DNA from: Comamonadaceae bacterium
Lineage (GTDB): Bacteria; Pseudomonadota; Gammaproteobacteria; Burkholderiales; Burkholderiaceae_C
DNA: 64,000 nt
Direction of reading: 5' to 3'
NCBI GenBank assembly: GCA_947476465.1
Contig: CANJQN010000001.1
Span: 124,001-188,000, forward strand
Shown here: piece by piece, positions 59,634 through 64,000 of the stretch
Layout of the letters: every line of letters starts with the position of its first letter
Position numbering within the stretch: the first letter of the stretch is position 1
The notes under the pieces: generated by a model
Told to the model about the DNA's origin: nothing
The model's database searches: none
The model's input: the letters and a program-made list of their open reading frames with translations, nothing else
Made by a program: the position numbers and the translations under genes

Positions 59634-60801
59634 GTTTCTCAGCGGCAAGGTGGCCATCGCGGGCATCGGCGCCACCGAGTTCTCCAAGGAGTCCGGGCGC
59701 ACCGAAATGCGGCTGGCGGTCGAGGCGACGCTGGCGGCGCTGGCCGACGCCGGCATCGACCCGGCGGAGGTCGATGGCATGTGCACCTTCACGATGGACC
59801 ACAACCCCGAGGTGGAGGTGCACAACCAGATCGGCGGGCGCGAGCTCACCTTCTTCTCGCGGATCGACTACGGCGGCGGCGGCGCCTGCGCGCCGGTGAT
59901 GCAGGCCGCGATGGCCATTGCCACCGGTGTGGCCAACGTCGTGGTGTGCTACCGGGCGATGAACGAGCGCTCCTGGTACCGCTTCGGCGCCGGCACCGCG
60001 ATGACGCAATCCCCCACCTGGCTGGCGGCCAACCACTACGCCTGGTACCTGCCCGCCGGCCTGAGCACGCCGGCCAGCTACGTGGCCATGGCTGCACGCA
60101 CTTATATGGAACGCTACGGCGCCACCAGCGCCGACTTCGGCCGGGTCTCGGTGGCGGCGCGCGCGTTCGCCGCGACCAACCCCAAGGCCTTCTTCTACGG
60201 CAAGCCGATCACGCTGGACGAGCACCAGCAGTCGCGCTTCGTCGCCGAGCCGCTGCACCTGCTGGACTGCTGCCAGGAGAGCGACGGCGCGGTGGCCATC
60301 GTCATCACCTCGCTCGAACGCGCCCGCGGCCTGCGGCAAAAGCCGGCTGTGGTGCGCGCGGCCGCCCAGGCCAGCGCGCGCGGCCAGCAGCGCATGACCA
60401 ACTTCTACCGCGACGACCTGACCTCGCTGCCCGAGATGGGCCTGGTGGCGCGCCAGCTGTACGCGCAAAGCGGCTTGGGCCCCAAGGACATGCAGGCGGC
60501 AATTTTGTACGACCACTTCACGCCCTACGTGCTGGAGCAGCTGGAGGAGTTCGGCTTCTGCGAGCGCGGCGAGGGCAAGGACTTTGTTCGCTCGGGCCAG
60601 CACGCACGCGGCGGAAGCCTGCCGATCAACCCCAACGGCGGCCAGCTCGGCGAGGCCTACGTCCACGGCATGAACGGCATCGCCGAGGCGGTGCGCCAGC
60701 TGCGTGGCACGGCGGTCAATCAGCTGGACGGTATCGAGCACATGCTGGTCACCGCCGGCTCGGGCGTGCCCACCAGCGCGATCATCCTCGGCAAAGATTG
60801 A
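59626..60801 (+). CDS. Thiolase-fold lipid-transfer protein, Ltp2-like retro-aldolase
   Basis: A 391-residue thiolase-superfamily protein starting at GTG 59626. The nucleophilic Cys typical of thiolases is absent: the sequence after the DYGGGGACAP segment differs from a degradative thiolase. Tyr295 (LYDHFTPY) and Tyr345 (GEAYVHGMNG) are present, matching the active-site tyrosines 294 and 344 reported for Ltp2 (recalled). Ltp2 cleaves a 3-hydroxy-2-methyl-type acyl-CoA by retro-aldol reaction. The DUF35 partner is encoded three genes upstream. Confidence 0.85.
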   Translation: MNEFLSGKVAIAGIGATEFSKESGRTEMRLAVEATLAALADAGIDPAEVDGMCTFTMDHNPEVEVHNQIGGRELTFFSRIDYGGGGACAPVMQAAMAIATGVANVVVCYRAMNERSWYRFGAGTAMTQSPTWLAANHYAWYLPAGLSTPASYVAMAARTYMERYGATSADFGRVSVAARAFAATNPKAFFYGKPITLDEHQQSRFVAEPLHLLDCCQESDGAVAIVITSLERARGLRQKPAVVRAAAQASARGQQRMTNFYRDDLTSLPEMGLVARQLYAQSGLGPKDMQAAILYDHFTPYVLEQLEEFGFCERGEGKDFVRSGQHARGGSLPINPNGGQLGEAYVHGMNGIAEAVRQLRGTAVNQLDGIEHMLVTAGSGVPTSAIILGKD

Positions 60802-60865
60802 TGTGAAAGCCCACCCCCGATGCGCCTTCGGCCGTGCCCCCTCGGGCGCTGCCCTGTCCCCCTCA

Positions 60866-60907
60866 AGGGGGCGCCACCAGCGGCCCGGCAAAGCCGGTTC
60901 CGCGGTG
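60866..60907. repeat. 42-nt repeat with hairpin, copy 2
   Basis: Identical to 38339-38380 and, like it, inside a plus-strand operon. The surrounding 60802-60970 gap carries more GC-rich inverted sequence and no gene. Confidence 0.85.
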
Positions 60908-60970
60908 TCCGCTGAACCAGACACTGTTGCCAGGCCGGGTGGGTGAGGCACGGCGTCATGGAGCACTGAC

Positions 60971-62140
60971 ATGCATTGCCAATTTACCGGGGCCCAGCAA
61001 GCGTTGCGCGACGAGATTCGCGGCTATTTCGCGCGGCTGATCACACCCGACCTGAAAGAGGCGCTGCGCGTGCACGCCGCGACACCGATCTACAAGCAGG
61101 TGATCCGCCAGATCGGCCAGGACGGTTACCTCGCGGTCGGTTGGCCGCAAGAACACGGCGGCCGCGGCTACGGCCCGATGGAGCAGCTGATCTTCGTGCA
61201 GGAGGCCCTGCGCGCCGGTGCGCCGATTCCCTTTGTGACACTGAGCACGCTGGGCCCGACGCTGATGGTGCATGGCTCGCCGGCGCAAAGAGAGCGCCTG
61301 TTGCCGGGCATCGCGTCCGGCGAGCTGCACTTCGCCATCGGCTACACCGAGCCGGGCGCGGGCACCGACCTGGCCAGCCTCAAGACCCGTGCCACCGTCC
61401 AAGACGATGGCTTTCGCGTGAGCGGCAGCAAGATCTACACAAGCCATGCCGAGGGCGCCGACTACATCTGGCTGGCCGCGCGCACCGACCCCGCATCCAA
61501 GTCGCACCGGGGCATCTCGATCCTGCTGGTGGACACGCGCGCCAAGGGCTTTTCACTCACGCCGATGGAAACCGTGGCCGGCATGCACACCAACGTCACC
61601 TACTACGACCAGGTGCATGTGCCCCGGGACATGCTGGTGGGCGAGCTGCATGGCGGCTGGAAGCTGATCACCTCGCAGCTCAATTACGAGCGCATCGGCA
61701 TCGCCGCCCGCGGCGTGTATGGCGAAGAGCTGTACCGCCGCACCCTGCACTGGGCGCGCGCGACGCATCACGGCCGCCGCCCGATCGACGAGCCGGCAGT
61801 GCAGCAGCTGCTGGCGGGGGTGTATGCCCGGCTGGAGACCCTGCGCCTGCTCAATCTGCGCCTGGCCTGGGGCCTGGACGGTGCACAGCCCGACCCGGCC
61901 TATGCCTGCGCCGCCAAGGTACAGGGCGTTGAAACCTTGGTGAGCGTGTGCCGCGACCTGCTGCAGGCGCTCGGCCTGGGTGGCCTGGTGCGCCATGGCA
62001 GCGACTGCGCCTTGATCGCGGGCGACATCGAGGCGCTGTACCGGCGCATCCAGATCAACACCTACGGCGGCGGCAGCGGCGAGGTGATGCGCGAGATGGT
62101 CGCCACGCGTGGCCTGAACATGCCACGCACCCTGCGCTGA
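60971..62140 (+). CDS. Acyl-CoA dehydrogenase (second half of the pair)
   Basis: A 389-residue protein with intact FAD-binding strands: IGYTEPGAGTDLASLKTRA and KIYTSHAEGADYIWLAAR. The C-terminal INTYGGGSGEVMREMVA resembles the FadE/ChsE group, where such a segment holds the catalytic or FAD-contacting residues. It is separated from the aldolase gene by 169 nt containing the 42-nt repeat. It is a likely partner of the protein at 58103. Confidence 0.9.
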   Translation: MHCQFTGAQQALRDEIRGYFARLITPDLKEALRVHAATPIYKQVIRQIGQDGYLAVGWPQEHGGRGYGPMEQLIFVQEALRAGAPIPFVTLSTLGPTLMVHGSPAQRERLLPGIASGELHFAIGYTEPGAGTDLASLKTRATVQDDGFRVSGSKIYTSHAEGADYIWLAARTDPASKSHRGISILLVDTRAKGFSLTPMETVAGMHTNVTYYDQVHVPRDMLVGELHGGWKLITSQLNYERIGIAARGVYGEELYRRTLHWARATHHGRRPIDEPAVQQLLAGVYARLETLRLLNLRLAWGLDGAQPDPAYACAAKVQGVETLVSVCRDLLQALGLGGLVRHGSDCALIAGDIEALYRRIQINTYGGGSGEVMREMVATRGLNMPRTLR

Positions 62141-62151
62141 GCGTCACAACC

Positions 62152-63051
62152 ATGGCCCACGACACGCCCCGCCCCTACGGCTTTTCCGACGAGGAACTGG
62201 TCGCCCTGCCGACCGCGTTTCGCGACGGCCTGTTCGACGGCCAGGTGGTCGTCGTGTCCGGCGCGGGCAGCGGGCTGGGCAAGGCCATTGCCGTCCTCTA
62301 CGCCCGCCTGGGTGCTCGTCTGGCGATCTGCGGGCGCGATGCCGACAAGCTCGAACGCAGCGCGCAGCTGCTGCGCTCGCTGGGCGCTGAAACGCTCACC
62401 TGCGCCATGACCATCCGCGACCCGCAACAGGTCTCGGACTTGATCGCAAAGGTGGTCACGCACTTCGGCCGGCTGGACGTTCTGGTGAACAACGCCGGCG
62501 GCCAGTTCGCCGGCCCGGCGCTCGATTTTTCGCCGCGCGGCTGGCAGGCGGTGATCGACACCAACCTCAACGGCAGCTGGTACATGATGCAGGCCGCCGC
62601 GCGGCACTGGGTGGCCGCCGGCACGCCCGGGCGCATCGTCAACATCGTCTCCACCATCTGGCGCGGCCGCCCCGGCACGGCCCACAGCTGCGCCGCACGC
62701 GCCGGCGTGGTCTACCTGTCCAAATCGGTGGCCATTGAATGGGCGCCACATCGCATCCAGGTCAACTGCGTCGCACCGGGCGTGATCGAGACCAGCGGCT
62801 TCGCCCACTACACGCCCGAGGGCCTGGCGTCCTACTACGAGCAGCCCAACGCCATGAAGCGGCCGGGTGATGCGCAGGACATCGCCGAGGCTTGCGTATA
62901 CCTCAGCGCCTCCAGCGGCAAGTTCATCACCGGCGAGGTCGTCACCGTCGACGGCGGCCAGCAGCTCTGGGGCGAACCCTGGCCCGCGGGCCGGCCCGAC
63001 TATTTCCGCATGGGCGATCCGCCTGCGGCCCACCCGGAAGCCACGAAATGA
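62152..63051 (+). CDS. SDR of the 2,4-dienoyl-CoA reductase type
   Basis: A 299-residue protein. VSGAGSGLGKAI binds the cofactor; NNAGGQFAGPALDFSPRGW and the C-terminal VAPGVIETSGFAHY resemble 2,4-dienoyl-CoA and trans-2-enoyl-CoA reductases. The classical YxxxK is replaced by SxxxR (HSCAARAGVVYL), as expected for the dienoyl reductase branch, which lacks that Tyr. It probably reduces an unsaturated acyl-CoA from the chain being degraded. Overlaps the next gene by ATGA. Confidence 0.87.
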   Translation: MAHDTPRPYGFSDEELVALPTAFRDGLFDGQVVVVSGAGSGLGKAIAVLYARLGARLAICGRDADKLERSAQLLRSLGAETLTCAMTIRDPQQVSDLIAKVVTHFGRLDVLVNNAGGQFAGPALDFSPRGWQAVIDTNLNGSWYMMQAAARHWVAAGTPGRIVNIVSTIWRGRPGTAHSCAARAGVVYLSKSVAIEWAPHRIQVNCVAPGVIETSGFAHYTPEGLASYYEQPNAMKRPGDAQDIAEACVYLSASSGKFITGEVVTVDGGQQLWGEPWPAGRPDYFRMGDPPAAHPEATK

Positions 63052-64000
63052 GCGAGACGCCCGCCAGCCCCCCCTTGTTCGACGGACTGCGCGTGATCGA
63101 GGTCGGCAGCTTCGTCGCGGCGCCGGCCTGCGCGACCATCCTGGGCGATTTCGGCGCCGATGTGATCAAGATCGAGCAACCTGGCCTGGGCGATCTCTGG
63201 CGCCACCAGTGGAAGCGCCCCGAGATGCCGCAGGCCAGCACCAACTTCTTGTGGCTGCTGACCGGCCGCGGCAAGCGCAGCATTGCGATGGACCTCAAGA
63301 CCGAGGAAGGCCGCGAACTGATGCACACGCTGTGCCGCGACGCCGACGTGTTCGTGACCAACCTGCCGGTGCCGGCGCGGGCGGGCCTGGGGATCGATCA
63401 CGAAACCTTGGCCGCCCTGAACCCGCGGCTGGTCTATGCCTCGTTCACGGGCTACGGCGAGTCCGGCCCGGAGCGCGACGAGGCGGGCTTCGACACCACC
63501 GCCTGGTGGGCGCGCTCGGGCCTGATGGACCAGATGCGCCCCGACCCGGACGGCCCGCCCGCCAAGGCGCCAGCGGCCTCGGGCGACCAGTTGTCGGCCC
63601 TGTCGCTGTTTGGCGGCGTGGTGAGCGCCCTGTACCGCCGCGAGCGCACCGGCCAGGGCGCTTATGTCGGCTCCTCGCTGCTGGCCAACGGCGCCTGGCA
63701 GAACGCCGTGTACATCCAGGCGGGCCTGAACGGCGCGCAGTTTCGCCCGGCCCGCAAGCGCTCGGAGATGTGGAACCCGCTGAACATCCACTATCGCTGC
63801 CGCGACGACCGCTGGTTCATGATCACCATCAACCCGCAGCACCAGGCCCTGCACTGGGCGAGCTTTGCCCAGGTGGTGGAGTGCCCGGAACTGGTCACCG
63901 ACGAGCGCTTCGCGGGCTACGAGGCCCGGCTGTCGCACAACGTGGCGCTGATCGCCGTGCTCGACGCCGCGTTCGCCCGGCGCTCGTCGGCGGACTGGAA
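63048..64000 (+). CDS. Family III (CaiB/BaiF) CoA-transferase (3' end outside window)
   Basis: 317 codons are visible. LRVIEVGSFVAAPACATILGDFGADVIKIE and the catalytic Asp149 (AGFDTTAWWARSG) identify a CoA-transferase. It overlaps the SDR stop and ends the visible part of the aldolase operon. It probably loads CoA onto the acid that enters this pathway or recycles the product. Confidence 0.92.
   Translation, partial: MSETPASPPLFDGLRVIEVGSFVAAPACATILGDFGADVIKIEQPGLGDLWRHQWKRPEMPQASTNFLWLLTGRGKRSIAMDLKTEEGRELMHTLCRDADVFVTNLPVPARAGLGIDHETLAALNPRLVYASFTGYGESGPERDEAGFDTTAWWARSGLMDQMRPDPDGPPAKAPAASGDQLSALSLFGGVVSALYRRERTGQGAYVGSSLLANGAWQNAVYIQAGLNGAQFRPARKRSEMWNPLNIHYRCRDDRWFMITINPQHQALHWASFAQVVECPELVTDERFAGYEARLSHNVALIAVLDAAFARRSSADW

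Overview
The window is high-GC DNA with densely packed operons. Its gene content (CaiB-type CoA-transferases, orphan Bug-type periplasmic receptors, acyl-CoA dehydrogenases, TRAP and Liv transporters) and its intergenic repeat elements resemble a beta-proteobacterium of the order Burkholderiales, most likely family Comamonadaceae (inference; no rRNA or tRNA gene was seen). Almost the whole window is accessory catabolism of carboxylic acids as CoA esters. No phage, IS element, CRISPR array or origin was recognised.

Layout. 1-4.8 kb (minus strand): amidohydrolase-2 homologue, GntR regulator and a single-chain biotin-dependent acyl-CoA carboxylase cut by the window edge. 5.0-12.1 kb: an APH-type kinase fused to a DUF6285-like tail, followed by an AttH-like protein (plus strand). 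Facing it are acyl-CoA ligase, NIPSNAP, SDR, acyl-CoA dehydrogenase and MarR (minus strand). This set resembles the Lva (4-hydroxyacyl-CoA) pathway. 12.1-19.3 kb: EamA exporter, a second SDR, DUF2889, a second acyl-CoA ligase, an orphan Bug receptor, a second MarR and a Rossmann oxidoreductase. 19.5-22.2 kb: a patchwork of a GH18-like lipoprotein, a CHAD gene remnant, a patatin lipoprotein and a CoA-transferase remnant. 22.2-29.3 kb: a branched-chain-amide type ABC transporter (Liv) divergent from an esterase, SDR and IclR regulator. 29.3-32.7 kb: housekeeping-like genes (ROK kinase, DUF2905, MidA-like methyltransferase, pteridine reductase-like SDR, FolB).

32.8-39.3 kb: a quinate/shikimate unit made of TetR regulator, TRAP transporter (small and large membrane subunits, receptor), quinate/shikimate dehydrogenase, an HPPD-like protein and 3-dehydroshikimate dehydratase. 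39.4-46.8 kb: quinone-reductase-like MDR, enoyl-CoA hydratase, AtuA-like protein, iron-ADH homologue, nitronate monooxygenase and CoA-transferase. 46.9-50.8 kb: a second, unfused kinase module (DUF6285-like, APH kinase, AttH-like) divergent from a LysR gene. 50.8-55.0 kb: GntR, two Bug receptors and a CoA-transferase. 55.2-64 kb: TetR and alpha-methylacyl-CoA racemase, divergent from an operon encoding a MaoC-DUF35 protein, acyl-CoA dehydrogenase, MaoC hydratase, Ltp2-like aldolase, second acyl-CoA dehydrogenase, dienoyl-CoA-reductase-like SDR and CoA-transferase. That operon resembles the actinobacterial steroid side-chain aldolase system.

How it fits together: acids are taken up (Liv, TRAP, Bug receptors), activated by ligases or CoA-transferases, and degraded by modules that handle awkward chains: 4-hydroxy (kinase modules), alpha-methyl (racemase plus retro-aldol cleavage) and beta-carboxylated (carboxylase). 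Each module has its own regulator, and several palindromic operator candidates are visible at the promoters.
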